A stretch of 64,000 nt of DNA from Microbacterium lushaniae. Its GTDB lineage: Bacteria > Actinomycetota > Actinomycetes > Actinomycetales > Microbacteriaceae. A program made the position numbers and the translations under genes. The stretch lies in assembly GCF_008727775.1 (NCBI RefSeq), contig NZ_CP044232.1:124001-188000 (forward strand), in the 5' to 3' direction. This document shows positions 17,076 to 25,358 of the stretch, piece after piece. Within the stretch, counting starts at the first letter, position 1. Each line of letters begins with the position of its first letter. The notes below the pieces were generated by a model, which did not search any database, was not told the DNA's origin, and worked only from the letters and a program-made list of their open reading frames with translations.

Positions 17076-18343
17076 GCCTCGAGCACGCGGTCGGCGATGT
17101 CGGTGCGGTATCGCCCGCCCTCGAGCCCGATGCGGCCGATGGCGTCGTACGCGCGGGAACGCGCCTCGTGGAATGTGGTGCCCAGGCCGACGACGCTGAG
17201 CACGCGTCCGCCGGTGGTGAGCAGGTGGGTGCCGTCGCGCACGGTGGCCGCGTGGGCCAGGTGCACGCCGTCGACGGCGCCCGCCTCCTCCAGCCCGGTC
17301 AGCCGCCGACCGGTCACGGGCGCTTCGGGGTAGCCCTCGCTCGCGAGCACGACGGTCACGGCGGTCGCCTCGGCGAAGGCGGGACGCGGGCGGTCCTCCA
17401 GATGACCGGATGCTGCGGCCAGGAGCAGGTCCGACAGCGGGTCGACCAGCCGCGGCAGCACGACCTGCGTCTCGGGGTCGCCGAACCGCGCATTGAACTC
17501 GATCACCTTGACGCCGGAGTCGGTGAGGATGAGCCCGGCGTAGAGGAGTCCGATGAAAGGCGTGCCCTCGGCATCCAGCTGCCGGATGACGGGACGGGCG
17601 ATCTCGCGCGTGACGAGGTCGACGAACTCCTCCTCGCCGCCGAAGCGCTCGGAGAGCCAGGGGAGCGGCGAGTACGCGCCCATGCCGCCGGTGTTGGGGC
17701 CGGCGTCGCCGTCGAGCAGGCGCTTGTAGTCCTGCGCGGGGCTGAGGGGCAGCACGCTGTCGCCGTCGCTGAGGAAGAACAGCGACACCTCGGGCCCGGA
17801 GAGGAACTCCTCCACGAGCACCGGAGCGACGGCGAGATACGTCTCGGCGTGGGCGAGCGCAGCGTCGCGATCGTCGGTGACGAGCACGCCCTTGCCTGCC
17901 GCCAGGCCGTCGGCCTTGACCACGTGCGGAGCGCCGAGCTCGTCGAGGGCGGCGGCCACCTCGGCGATCGTGTGGGCGCGGATGGCGCGGCCGGTGGGGA
18001 CGCCCGCGGCATCCATCACCCGCTTCGCGAACGCCTTGGACCCCTCCAGCTGCGCGGCCGCCTTCCCGGGGCCGAACACCGGGATGCCGCGGGTGCGGAG
18101 CGCGTCGGCCACGCCGGCGATGAGCGGCGCCTCCGGTCCGACGATGACGAGGCCGATGCTCTCGGTGCCGGCGAACTCGGTCACCGCGACCGGATCGGTC
18201 GGGTCCAGCGGCACGAGGTGGGCGTCGGCGGCGATGCCGGCGTTGCCGGGGGCGGCGAAGATGGCGTGGTCGGCGTCTTCGGCGCGCAGGGCCAGGATGA
18301 GGGCGTGCTCGCGGGCACCGGAGCCGAGGACGAGGATTCGCAC
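17072..18343 (-). CDS. purD: Phosphoribosylamine-glycine ligase (GARS)
   Basis: 423 aa, typical PurD length. It joins phosphoribosylamine and glycine with ATP, step 2 of purine synthesis. Features are the opening RILVLGSGAREHAL, an ATP-grasp core with HVVKADGLAAGKGV, and EFNARFGDPETQ. The GTG start has TAGGCT (18350-18355) exactly 6 nt upstream and no ribosome site, predicting a leaderless purDC transcript. Confidence 0.95.
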   Translation of the reverse strand: MRILVLGSGAREHALILALRAEDADHAIFAAPGNAGIAADAHLVPLDPTDPVAVTEFAGTESIGLVIVGPEAPLIAGVADALRTRGIPVFGPGKAAAQLEGSKAFAKRVMDAAGVPTGRAIRAHTIAEVAAALDELGAPHVVKADGLAAGKGVLVTDDRDAALAHAETYLAVAPVLVEEFLSGPEVSLFFLSDGDSVLPLSPAQDYKRLLDGDAGPNTGGMGAYSPLPWLSERFGGEEEFVDLVTREIARPVIRQLDAEGTPFIGLLYAGLILTDSGVKVIEFNARFGDPETQVVLPRLVDPLSDLLLAAASGHLEDRPRPAFAEATAVTVVLASEGYPEAPVTGRRLTGLEEAGAVDGVHLAHAATVRDGTHLLTTGGRVLSVVGLGTTFHEARSRAYDAIGRIGLEGGRYRTDIADRVLEA

Positions 18344-18349
18344 GCGCCC

Positions 18350-18423
18350 AGCCTACCCAGCACGCTTCCGCCCGCCGCGTGCGGTCTCACCGACCGCGGC
18401 GGAGTGCGGCGGCGGCGTAGCGT
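18350..18423. promoter_or_regulatory. Divergent leaderless promoters for purD and the sterol-carrier protein
   Basis: Minus-strand TAGGCT (18350-18355) and plus-strand TAGCGT (18418-18423) each end 6 nt before a start codon. The roughly 60 bp between them is GC-rich with no obvious operator. Confidence 0.5.
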
Positions 18424-18429
18424 GGACGC

Positions 18430-18798
18430 ATGCCGCGAAGGATCGACACCGCCGAGGGCCGTCGTGCACTGGCCGCCGTCTCCGACGCCCGCACGGCCGG
18501 GACGCCGCCGGCCCGCACCGACCTGGCCACCGCCGTCCGTTACCTGCTGCAGCTGCTCGCCGAGAAGGCGCCGGGGCAGACGGTCGAAGTGCGGGTGCCG
18601 CCCTTCGGCGCCGTCCAGGTGATCGAGGGTCCGCGCCACACGCGGGGCACGCCGCCGAACGTGGTGGAGACCGACCCCGCGACGTGGATCGCCCTGGCGA
18701 CGGGCCGGGAGTCGTGGGCGGATGCTGCCGACTCGGGCCGCATCGCCGCCTCGGGGGTCCGGGCCAACCTGACCGAGCTCCTCCCGCTGCGCCCGTGA
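18430..18798 (+). CDS. Sterol carrier family protein (purD-associated)
   Basis: 122 aa. Resembles the short actinobacterial proteins annotated as sterol carrier family, often found next to purD. The AVRYLLQLLAEKAPGQTVEVRVPPFGAVQVIEGPRHTRGT region and a final WADAADSGRIAASGVRANL are the conserved parts. No biochemical role is established; the repeated pairing with purine genes suggests a housekeeping link. ATG 18430 is 6 nt after TAGCGT. Confidence 0.7.
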   Translation: MPRRIDTAEGRRALAAVSDARTAGTPPARTDLATAVRYLLQLLAEKAPGQTVEVRVPPFGAVQVIEGPRHTRGTPPNVVETDPATWIALATGRESWADAADSGRIAASGVRANLTELLPLRP

Positions 18799-18888
18799 GC
18801 GGCTGAGCCCGGCAGCGTACCCCGGCCGCGCCCGCGTGAGGACGCCGATGCAGGAGCCGGCCGCCGAGCGCGGTGCGACAATAGAGGC

Positions 18889-19221
18889 ATGTCCGATCAG
18901 CAGCCGCCGTCCGTGCGGGACGAGATCGAGACGGTGCGCGTGCGCCGCTCTCCGAAGTACGGCGTCTTCCTCGCCCTGGGCGCAGCGCTCGGGCTGCTGG
19001 TGGCGATGATCCTCACCTTCGCGTTCGACGGCACGGCGATGGAGAGCCCCAACTCGGGCATGCAGTACTCCACCACGCAGGTGTTCGGGTTCGTCACGCT
19101 CATCTGCGTGCCCGTGGGCATCGCCCTCGCCGGTGCACTGGCTCTCATCCTCGACCGCGTCGTGGGCAGGCGCACGCGCGACGTGCGGGTCGACCACGAG
19201 TCGGTGAACCGGCCCGGCTGA
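18889..19221 (+). CDS. Small two-helix membrane protein
   Basis: 110 aa with two hydrophobic segments (about residues 25-45 and 63-86) separated by a short loop, and basic or acidic ends. I recognise no catalytic motif. The family appears to be actinobacterial and of unknown function. GACAAT at 18877-18882 lies 6 nt before the ATG, again a leaderless layout. Confidence 0.7.
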   Translation: MSDQQPPSVRDEIETVRVRRSPKYGVFLALGAALGLLVAMILTFAFDGTAMESPNSGMQYSTTQVFGFVTLICVPVGIALAGALALILDRVVGRRTRDVRVDHESVNRPG

Positions 19222-19225
19222 GCCG

Positions 19226-19831
19226 TCAGGCCAGCTCGGCGATGATCGGGTGGATGGCCGCGTCGAAGGCGACGACGTCGCCGCGCAGCCCGTCGGTCAC
19301 GGCCACCGTGAGGGAGCCGATCCACCACACGCCGCGCTGGGACAGCGGCAGCACCTGCACGTTCAGTTCGAAGGAGTGCGCGCGCCGGCCCACCTGACGT
19401 TCGTGCTCGGCGATGGCACTGGCGTACGCCCGGTATGAGACGCCGGGCTTCGCGTTGGCGCGGTAGCGCTCGTGCGCGGTCCGGGCGAACGCCACCGCAG
19501 ACTCGGCGTAGGGGGCGAACGCGTTGCGCAACGCGCCTGCGGACGCGGGCAGTGCGACGAGCGTGTGGAATCCGTCGACCAGGTCGAGAGGCTCGGGGGA
19601 TGGATGCGCCTGCGGCTCGACCGTCATCGCCCAGTACGCGCGCCACTGGCGCTCCAGCAGCGCCTGGAGGTCGTCGGGCCGGTGGTGCTCGATCCGAGGG
19701 GGAGCCCCGCGGAGGTGGGGGAGCTCGTCGGGGGAGCGGATGCCGAGGGTCTGCCTGAGGTAGAGCGCGACGAGCACCGGCTGACCCGCGTCCTCGCGGA
19801 TCACCCACTCCGGACCGTTCCCGTCCCGCAT
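19226..19831 (-). CDS. Conserved hypothetical protein
   Basis: 201 aa, soluble, Ala-rich, no signal peptide or metal motif. Codon use and composition match neighbouring genes. I start it at ATG 19831 (MRDGNGPEWVIRED) because TAAGAT at 19839-19844 is a -10-like hexamer 7 nt upstream; an ATG at 19840 would overlap that hexamer. The frame stays open further upstream, but that part is Arg/Gly-rich and probably non-coding. Function not recognised. Confidence 0.6.
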   Translation of the reverse strand: MRDGNGPEWVIREDAGQPVLVALYLRQTLGIRSPDELPHLRGAPPRIEHHRPDDLQALLERQWRAYWAMTVEPQAHPSPEPLDLVDGFHTLVALPASAGALRNAFAPYAESAVAFARTAHERYRANAKPGVSYRAYASAIAEHERQVGRRAHSFELNVQVLPLSQRGVWWIGSLTVAVTDGLRGDVVAFDAAIHPIIAELA

Positions 19832-19956
19832 GCCGCCCATCTTAGGAGCCTCTCCGCCCGGCGTTCCTGCCCTTGTGCGCATCGTCCCGGTCACCCCGCA
19901 TCCGCCCCGCCCCGCGCCCCCTCCCCCGCGCCCCCTCCTCCCGCAACGCGCGGCGG

Positions 19957-20026
19957 GCGGAGGGGATGTCGGGAGGGGAGGGCCGAACCCGTGGTTCCCC
20001 ACCTCCGTTCGCGACATCCCCTCCGC
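19957..20026. repeat. Palindromic element C1 (70 bp), left of the DUF559 gene
   Basis: Exact 15-bp inverted arms, GCGGAGGGGATGTCG at 19957-19971 and its complement at 20012-20026. The inner halves also pair imperfectly. Closely related to C2 on the other side of the gene, in the same orientation. Confidence 0.8.
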
Positions 20027-20130
20027 TCCCGGCAGGTGCGTCTCTCCTGCACAGGCAGGGATCCGCGCGCGTCATCCCCCATCCGCGCCGGCGGCACCGC
20101 ACGTCCGACGGCGCTCCGCATGCTGGGGGG

Positions 20131-20982
20131 ATGCAGCGGCGTACACGCGACCTCCGGCCTCCGCTCCTGCGCGCCGTACGCGCGCGCGGCGGCGTCGCGC
20201 GCAGCCGCGCCCTCATCCGGTCGGGGCATTCCGAGCGCGTGCTCGCCGAGGCCGTCGCCGACGGCGCGCTGCGCCGCGTGCGCCGGGTGTGGGTGGCGCT
20301 GCCCGATGCCGACCCCGCGCTGGTGCGGGCGGCAGAGGCGGGGGTCGTGCTGTCGTGCGTCACGGAGGCGGCGCGAGCCGGCCTGTGGGTGCTCTCGAAC
20401 GATCGGATGCACGTCGCGGCTCCTGCGCACGGCGGCCGCATCGCACTGCCGGATGCCCATGTCCACCGTGCCGCGCCGCTCGTGCCGCGCCCTCCGGAGC
20501 ATCTCACCGACCCGATCGAGAACGTCCTCGCCCTCGTCGCCGACTGCCAGCCGTTCGAGCCGGCGCTCGCCGTCTGGGAGTCGGCGCTGCGGCAGGGCAT
20601 CGTCGACTCCGCCGTCCTCGCGCGCCTGCCGCTGCGTGCGACGGCGCGCGAGCTGCTGCGGGAGGCCGTGCCCTATTCCGACTCGGGCCTGGAGTCGTTC
20701 GTGCCTCGGCGCCTGCGATGGCTGCGCGTGCGGATCGTGCCGCAGGCGTGGATCCACGGGCACCGCGTCGACTTCCTCATCGGCGAGCGGCTCATCCTCC
20801 AGATCGACGGCGGCACGCACGTCGGCGCCCAGCGCGAGGCCGACATCCGCCATGATGCGGAACTCATGCTCAGGGGATACCACGTCATCCGCGTCGGCTA
20901 CGCCCAGGTGGTGGGCGACTGGCCCGGCGTCCAGGATGTGATCATGCGCGCCGTCGCGCAGGGCCTCCACCGCGCATCCTGA
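20131..20982 (+). CDS. DUF559 (Vsr-like nuclease fold) protein with AbiEi-like N-terminus
   Basis: 283 aa. The N-terminal 65 residues (VRARGGVARSRALIRSGHSERVL...LRRVRRVWVAL) look like the winged-helix region of AbiEi-type antitoxin domains. The C-terminal 100 residues resemble DUF559, a restriction-endonuclease-like fold related to Vsr: VDFLIGERLILQIDGGTHV supplies the acidic and Gln/Asp residues, and GYHVIRVGYAQV the closing strand. Such proteins are multi-copy in many actinobacteria and have no established function. The start is ATG 20131 after a run of G; weak CATGCT lies 6 nt upstream. Palindromes C1 and C2 flank it. Confidence 0.75.
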   Translation: MQRRTRDLRPPLLRAVRARGGVARSRALIRSGHSERVLAEAVADGALRRVRRVWVALPDADPALVRAAEAGVVLSCVTEAARAGLWVLSNDRMHVAAPAHGGRIALPDAHVHRAAPLVPRPPEHLTDPIENVLALVADCQPFEPALAVWESALRQGIVDSAVLARLPLRATARELLREAVPYSDSGLESFVPRRLRWLRVRIVPQAWIHGHRVDFLIGERLILQIDGGTHVGAQREADIRHDAELMLRGYHVIRVGYAQVVGDWPGVQDVIMRAVAQGLHRAS

Positions 20983-21009
20983 CGCGCCGCCTCGGACACA
21001 CCCGCCGCC

Positions 21010-21082
21010 GGGGGAGGGGATGCCGCGACCGGAGGGCCGACAACGCCCGTTCCGTCCTCCGCTCACGACATCTCCTCCGCTC
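21010..21082. repeat. Palindromic element C2, right of the DUF559 gene
   Basis: GGGGAGGGGATGCCG pairs imperfectly with CGACATCTCCTCCGC, and the inner GACCGGAGGGCCG pairs with CGTCCTCCGCTC. It aligns with C1 over most of its length (GGAGGGGATGYCG ... GGAGGGCCGA ... CCTCCG ... CGACATC). Confidence 0.7.
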
Positions 21083-21129
21083 GCAGAACGCCCGCCGGAC
21101 GACGGCGCCGAGGCGTCCGGGAGCGCCGC

Positions 21130-21135
21130 TAGGCT
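21130..21135 (+). promoter_or_regulatory. -10 element of leaderless purM
   Basis: TAGGCT ends exactly 6 nt before the purM GTG start. Confidence 0.5.
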
Positions 21136-21141
21136 GAGGGC

Positions 21142-22290
21142 GTGGCGTCCCACAACCCCTACACCGAAGCCGGCGTCGACACCGCGGCGGGTGACCGAGC
21201 GGTCGAGCTGATGAAGTCGGCGGTACGCCGCACCCACGGGCCCGAGGTCCTCGGCGGGGTGGGCGGATTCGCCGGGCTCTTCGACGCGAGCGCCTTGCGC
21301 GCCTACACGAAGCCGCTGCTGGCCACCAGCACCGACGGTGTGGGCACCAAGGTGGCCATCGCGCAGGCGATCGACAAGCACGACACCATCGGCATCGACC
21401 TGGTCGGCATGGTCATCGACGACATCGTCGTGGTGGGAGCCAAGCCCCTCTTCCTCACCGACTACATCGCGTGCGGCAAGGTCGTGCCCGAGCGGATCGC
21501 GGCGATCGTGGCGGGCATCGCGCGCGGATGCTCCGAAACCGGGACGGCGCTCGTGGGCGGCGAGACGGCCGAGCACCCGGGCCTGCTCGGACCGAACGAC
21601 TACGACGTCGCCGGCGCGGCGACCGGAGTCGTCGAAGCCGACAAGGTGCTCGGCGCCGAGCGGGTCGCCCCCGGTGACGTCGTGCTGGCCCTGGCTTCGA
21701 GCGGACTGCACGCCAACGGCTATTCCCTCGTGCGCCACATCGTGGCCCGCCGCGGCATCGGCTACGGCGATCCGGCCGCCGATTTCGGCGCGACGTGGGG
21801 CGAGGTGCTCCTCGAGCCCACGCGACTGTACACGGCTCCGCTCCTGCGGCTGCTCTCCGGCGACTCCGGCGTGCACGCACTGAGCCATGTCACCGGCGGA
21901 GGGATCGCGGCCAACCTCGCCCGCGTGCTGCCGCAGGGCACGTGGGTCGACCTCGACCGCTCGACGTGGTCGCCGCCCCCTGTCTTCCGCGTCCTCGCCG
22001 ACCTCGGCGACATGCCGCTGGTCGCCACCGAACCGACGTGGAACCTGGGCGTGGGTTTCCTCGCCGTGGTCTCCGCCGACCGGGCGGATGCGGCGGCCTC
22101 GGCGCTCGCCGCCGCCGGCATCGCGACCTGGCAGGTGGGTGTGGTCCACGACGGCCCACGACCGGACGGCCTCTTCGAGCAGGGCGCCAAGGGCGTCGAC
22201 GGCGGCGCGGTGCGCCTCGTGGGCACGTATGCGGACAGCGGCGGAGCCACCGCCGGCAGCACCGGGACACCCGGGAACGGAGCGGAATAA
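21142..22290 (+). CDS. purM: Phosphoribosylformylglycinamidine cyclo-ligase (AIR synthetase)
   Basis: 382 aa. It closes the imidazole ring of FGAM with ATP to give AIR. Recognisable parts are TSTDGVGTKVAIAQ, GMVIDDIVVVGAKPLF, GGETAEHPGLL and SHVTGGGIAANLARVLP. About 30 residues longer than many PurM, mainly a Gly/Ser-rich C-terminal tail. The GTG start follows TAGGCT by 6 nt. purF begins 6 nt after the stop. Confidence 0.94.
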   Translation: MASHNPYTEAGVDTAAGDRAVELMKSAVRRTHGPEVLGGVGGFAGLFDASALRAYTKPLLATSTDGVGTKVAIAQAIDKHDTIGIDLVGMVIDDIVVVGAKPLFLTDYIACGKVVPERIAAIVAGIARGCSETGTALVGGETAEHPGLLGPNDYDVAGAATGVVEADKVLGAERVAPGDVVLALASSGLHANGYSLVRHIVARRGIGYGDPAADFGATWGEVLLEPTRLYTAPLLRLLSGDSGVHALSHVTGGGIAANLARVLPQGTWVDLDRSTWSPPPVFRVLADLGDMPLVATEPTWNLGVGFLAVVSADRADAAASALAAAGIATWQVGVVHDGPRPDGLFEQGAKGVDGGAVRLVGTYADSGGATAGSTGTPGNGAE

Positions 22291-22296
22291 CACCCC

Positions 22297-23796
22297 ATGT
22301 GCGGCATCGTCGGCATGGTCGGGCGCGGCCCGGTCAATCAGGAGATCTACGACGCCCTGCTGCTGCTGCAGCACCGCGGGCAGGATTCCACCGGGATCGC
22401 CACCGCCGAGGCGAGCGGCGTCTTCCACATCAACAAGCAGCGCGGCATGGTGCGCGAGGCCTTCCGCACGCGCGACATGCGCACGCTCCTCGGTGAGATC
22501 GGTCTCGGTCACGTCCGCTATGCCACGAAGGGCACCGCCTCCAGCGAGGAGGAGGCGCAGCCGTTCTACGTGAACGCCCCGTACGGCATCGTCCTGGTGC
22601 ACAACGGCAACCTCACCAACACACGCGAGCTCACCGATCAGCTGTTCCACAAAGACCGCCGGCACCTGAACACCACGTCCGACACCGAGCTGCTGGTGAA
22701 CATCCTCGGTTCCGAGCTGCAGTCCGAGATCACCGAGCCCGACCTCGACCCCGACCAGGTGTTCCGCGCCGTCGCCCGTGTGCACGAGCGGGTCGAGGGA
22801 TCGTACGCGGCCATCGCCCTCATCGCCGGACACGGGCTGCTCGCCTTCCGCGACCCCTTCGGCATCCGGCCGCTCATCCTGGGCACGCGTCCGGTCGGCC
22901 CCTCGACAGGCTCGGGGACCGACGGACGAGGCTCAGGGGCCGCGGGGTATGAGTGGGTCGTCGCCTCCGAGTCGCTCGTGCTGGAGAACGCCGGCTTCGA
23001 GGTGGTCCGCGATGTGATGCCGGGCGAGGCGGTGTTCGTCACCCTCGATGGGACGCTGCACACCCGGCAGCTCGCCGCCGCCCCGGTACTGAAGCCCTGC
23101 TCCTTCGAGTACGTGTATCTCGCGCGACCCGACTCGATCATGAATGGCATCTCGGTGTACGAGGCGCGGCTGCGCATGGGCGAACGCCTCGCCGACACGA
23201 TCGCGAAGTACACCCCGCCGGGAACCATCGACGTCGTGATGCCGATCCCCGACTCGTCGCGGCCGGCGGCGATGCAGGTGGCCCGCAAACTCGGTCTGGA
23301 GTACCGGGAGGGCTTCTACAAGAACCGGTATGTCGGCCGCACGTTCATCATGCCCGGCCAGGCGGTGCGCAAGAAGAGCGTGCGCCAGAAGCTCAACGCG
23401 ATGTCGAGCGAGTTCAAGGGCAAGAACGTGCTCCTCATCGACGATTCGATCGTGCGGGGCACGACGTCCAAGGAGATCATCCAGATGGCCCGGGATGCCG
23501 GTGCCAAGACGGTGACGTTCGCCTCGGCGGCCCCACCGGTGCGCTACCCGCACGTCTACGGCATCAACATGCCGTCCCGCCAGGAGCTCGTCGCCCACGG
23601 GCGCACGGTGCCGGAGATCGCTGAGGAGCTCGGCTGCGATTACCTGGTGTACCAGGAGGTCGAAGACCTCAAGGCGGCGATCCTGGAGGGATCCGACGTC
23701 GAGGACCTCGACATGAGCTGCTTCGACGGCCGGTACGTCACCGGCACGGTGACGCCCGAGTACCTCGCGTGGGTCGAGGGCAGCCAGCAGTCCTGA
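22297..23796 (+). CDS. purF: Amidophosphoribosyltransferase
   Basis: 499 aa. It makes phosphoribosylamine from PRPP and glutamine, the committed step of purine synthesis. The N-terminal nucleophile is C2 (MCGIVGMVG); the glutaminase half includes LLQHRGQDSTGIAT and GHVRYATKG. The PRPP-binding loop is VLLIDDSIVRGTTSKEI. Between GTRPVG and GYEWVVASES (about residues 199-215) the protein carries the extra sequence PSTGSGTDGRGSGAA, encoded by a REP-like palindrome inserted in frame. It should sit on a surface loop of the glutaminase domain. All catalytic residues are intact. Confidence 0.95.
   Translation: MCGIVGMVGRGPVNQEIYDALLLLQHRGQDSTGIATAEASGVFHINKQRGMVREAFRTRDMRTLLGEIGLGHVRYATKGTASSEEEAQPFYVNAPYGIVLVHNGNLTNTRELTDQLFHKDRRHLNTTSDTELLVNILGSELQSEITEPDLDPDQVFRAVARVHERVEGSYAAIALIAGHGLLAFRDPFGIRPLILGTRPVGPSTGSGTDGRGSGAAGYEWVVASESLVLENAGFEVVRDVMPGEAVFVTLDGTLHTRQLAAAPVLKPCSFEYVYLARPDSIMNGISVYEARLRMGERLADTIAKYTPPGTIDVVMPIPDSSRPAAMQVARKLGLEYREGFYKNRYVGRTFIMPGQAVRKKSVRQKLNAMSSEFKGKNVLLIDDSIVRGTTSKEIIQMARDAGAKTVTFASAAPPVRYPHVYGINMPSRQELVAHGRTVPEIAEELGCDYLVYQEVEDLKAAILEGSDVEDLDMSCFDGRYVTGTVTPEYLAWVEGSQQS
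22897..22941. repeat. REP-like palindrome inside purF
   Basis: A 45-bp element, GGCCCCTCGACAGGCTCGGG onward, ending GAGGCTCAGGGGCC; its ends are inverted repeats. It resembles the intergenic CCCTTCGACAGGCTCAGGG repeats common in actinobacteria and other high-GC bacteria. Its length is a multiple of three, so the reading frame survives. Confidence 0.75.
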
Positions 23797-23818
23797 CCGC
23801 ACCGCGCACACAGCGAAA

Positions 23819-23849
23819 CGGCCGGCCGCAGCACTGCTGCAGCCGACCG
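23819..23849. terminator. Bidirectional hairpin between purF and the DUF3073 gene
   Basis: A near-perfect 31-nt palindrome, CGGCCGGCCGCAGCA paired with TGCTGCAGCCGACCG, between two convergent genes. Confidence 0.65.
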
Positions 23850-23881
23850 TCGTCGTTGACCGGCCTGACCCTCAGCGGGTG

Positions 23882-24058
23882 TCAGGCCTTTTCGCCCTCA
23901 AGCTTGTCCTCGTGCTCGTCGGCCCACTTGTCGACGTACTCCTCTTCGCTGGAGTGCCCGAGCTCTCGCTCGAGGGCGGCGAGGTTCACCGAGTACGTGT
24001 CGTACTTCAGCTCACGGGCGATTTTGGTGTGCTTCGCCTTTTGACGGCCACGCCCCAT
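23882..24058 (-). CDS. DUF3073 family small basic/acidic protein
   Basis: 58 aa: MGRGRQKAKHTKIARELKYD at the start, then an acidic C-terminus (EEEYVDKWADEHEDKLE). This is the conserved actinobacterial DUF3073 family, usually found near purine genes; function unknown. The basic N-terminus suggests nucleic-acid or ribosome binding, as inference only. ATG 24058 has GAGGGG 6 nt upstream, which decides against an ATG five codons further up. Confidence 0.85.
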   Translation of the reverse strand: MGRGRQKAKHTKIARELKYDTYSVNLAALERELGHSSEEEYVDKWADEHEDKLEGEKA

Positions 24059-24203
24059 GCGAGACCCCCTCATGTTCGACAACGTGGGCTGTTCACGGCC
24101 CGACGCATTCACGGATCCGGATCGAACCGGTAAGAGTAGCATTCAGGATATCACGGTGACCCCCCGCGCTCTCTGCGCGGTGGCCGGGCGCGAGGGGATG
24201 CAG

Positions 24204-24749
24204 ATGGTGGACGAAGCAGCCGGCAGTCCGGAGCAGCGGGCCGCCGCCGCGGCGGACGCCCCACACGGTGCGGTGATCGCCGGCGCCGTCCCCGGGCAAT
24301 CGCCCCGTGTCATGATCGAAGCCGCGCGCTATGCGCGGCTTCTGTCGGCGCCACTGGTCATCGCGCATGTGGATGTCACGCGCTTCGTCACGTACGAGGA
24401 CCCGGATGGTTTCGTGCACTCGGCCCCGATCGACCTCGACATCGGCGGAGGCGAGGTCGAGTTGAACGAGGTCCGCGCGGCCGCCGAGTCGGCCCTCGCC
24501 GAGTGCCCCGTGCCGTGGAGCGTGCACCAGCTGGTGGGCGATCCGGCCCTCGCCATCAAGCACCTGGCCGAGCGCATCGACGCGAAGCTGCTGGTCGTGG
24601 GCACCCGCAAACGCGGCTTCGGCGACTCGCTGCGGGAGTTCTTCACCGGCTCGGTGGCGGCGCGGCTGAGCCACCGCCAGCACCGGCCGGTGCTCGTCGT
24701 CCCGCTGGGCGATCCGGTGCCCGACGATCAGGACATCGTCTGGAGCTGA
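24204..24749 (+). CDS. Universal stress protein (UspA fold)
   Basis: 181 aa, a single Usp domain starting HGAVIAGAVPGQSPRVMIEA and ending in VVGTRKRGFGDSLREFFTGSVAARLSHRQHRPVLVVP, which carries the G-X(9)-G-S/T nucleotide loop typical of ATP-binding Usp proteins. I take ATG 24204 because GAGGGG is 6 nt upstream; an ATG two codons earlier is too close to that site. A hairpin at 24164-24180 (CCGCGC-TCTCT-GCGCGG) lies just upstream. Confidence 0.82.
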   Translation: MVDEAAGSPEQRAAAAADAPHGAVIAGAVPGQSPRVMIEAARYARLLSAPLVIAHVDVTRFVTYEDPDGFVHSAPIDLDIGGGEVELNEVRAAAESALAECPVPWSVHQLVGDPALAIKHLAERIDAKLLVVGTRKRGFGDSLREFFTGSVAARLSHRQHRPVLVVPLGDPVPDDQDIVWS

Positions 24750-24752
24750 TCG

Positions 24753-25358
24753 TCAGCCACGGATGGCGCGGACGACCGCGCGGGACGCGTCGTCCAGCGC
24801 GGCCTCGAGGTCGTCCACCACGGAGGAACTCAGCTCACCGCCACGGGCGACGTGCGTGCGCAGGTCGGCGCGCACGCGGGCGCGGAATCCGTTGACGATC
24901 GCGTCCGCCCGGTGGAGCTGTTCCCGGCTGCGCGTGCGGACGTCGTCGGCGGGGGTGGCCGGAGTGCTGCGTCGCTCCTCCTTCGCCGCGGCGGCCAGGT
25001 CGGCGCGAAGACTGCGCATCGCGTCTCGGACGCTCCCGCGCACCTCGTCGGCGATGAGTCGCACGCTGTCGGCGAGCCCGGCCTGAATCCCGTCGAGCTC
25101 GCCCGTGCGGGCAGCCACCTCGGCCCGGCCCGCGTCGGTGATCTCGTACACCGTCTTGCGTCCCTCCACCGACTTGGTCACCAGCCCCTCCTCCTCCAGC
25201 TTGGCCAGGCGGGGGTACACCGTGCCGGCCGACGGCGTGTACGTGCCGCCGGTGCGGTCGGACAGCGCCTGCATGAGGTCGTACCCGTGGCGCGGCGACT
25301 CGTCCAGGAGGCTCAGGAGGTAGAGGCGCAGGTCGCCGTGGGAGAAGACGGCGGCCAT
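24753..25358 (-). CDS. PadR family transcriptional regulator
   Basis: 201 aa. The N-terminal winged helix is typical of PadR: LYLLSLLDESPRHGYDLMQAL, then TPSAGTVYPRLAKLEEEGLV. The C-terminal half is a charged helical dimerisation region. ATG 25358 is preceded by GGAGGAG and overlaps the DUF4097 stop by 1 nt (TGATG). It probably controls its own operon through the two CGATATATCG palindromes upstream of the DUF4097 gene. Confidence 0.87.
   Translation of the reverse strand: MAAVFSHGDLRLYLLSLLDESPRHGYDLMQALSDRTGGTYTPSAGTVYPRLAKLEEEGLVTKSVEGRKTVYEITDAGRAEVAARTGELDGIQAGLADSVRLIADEVRGSVRDAMRSLRADLAAAAKEERRSTPATPADDVRTRSREQLHRADAIVNGFRARVRADLRTHVARGGELSSSVVDDLEAALDDASRAVVRAIRG

Noticed and set aside
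19891..22833. A 980-codon minus-strand frame opposite the DUF559 gene, purM and purF
   Set aside because: Same reason: it mirrors real coding sequence and shows no protein family features.
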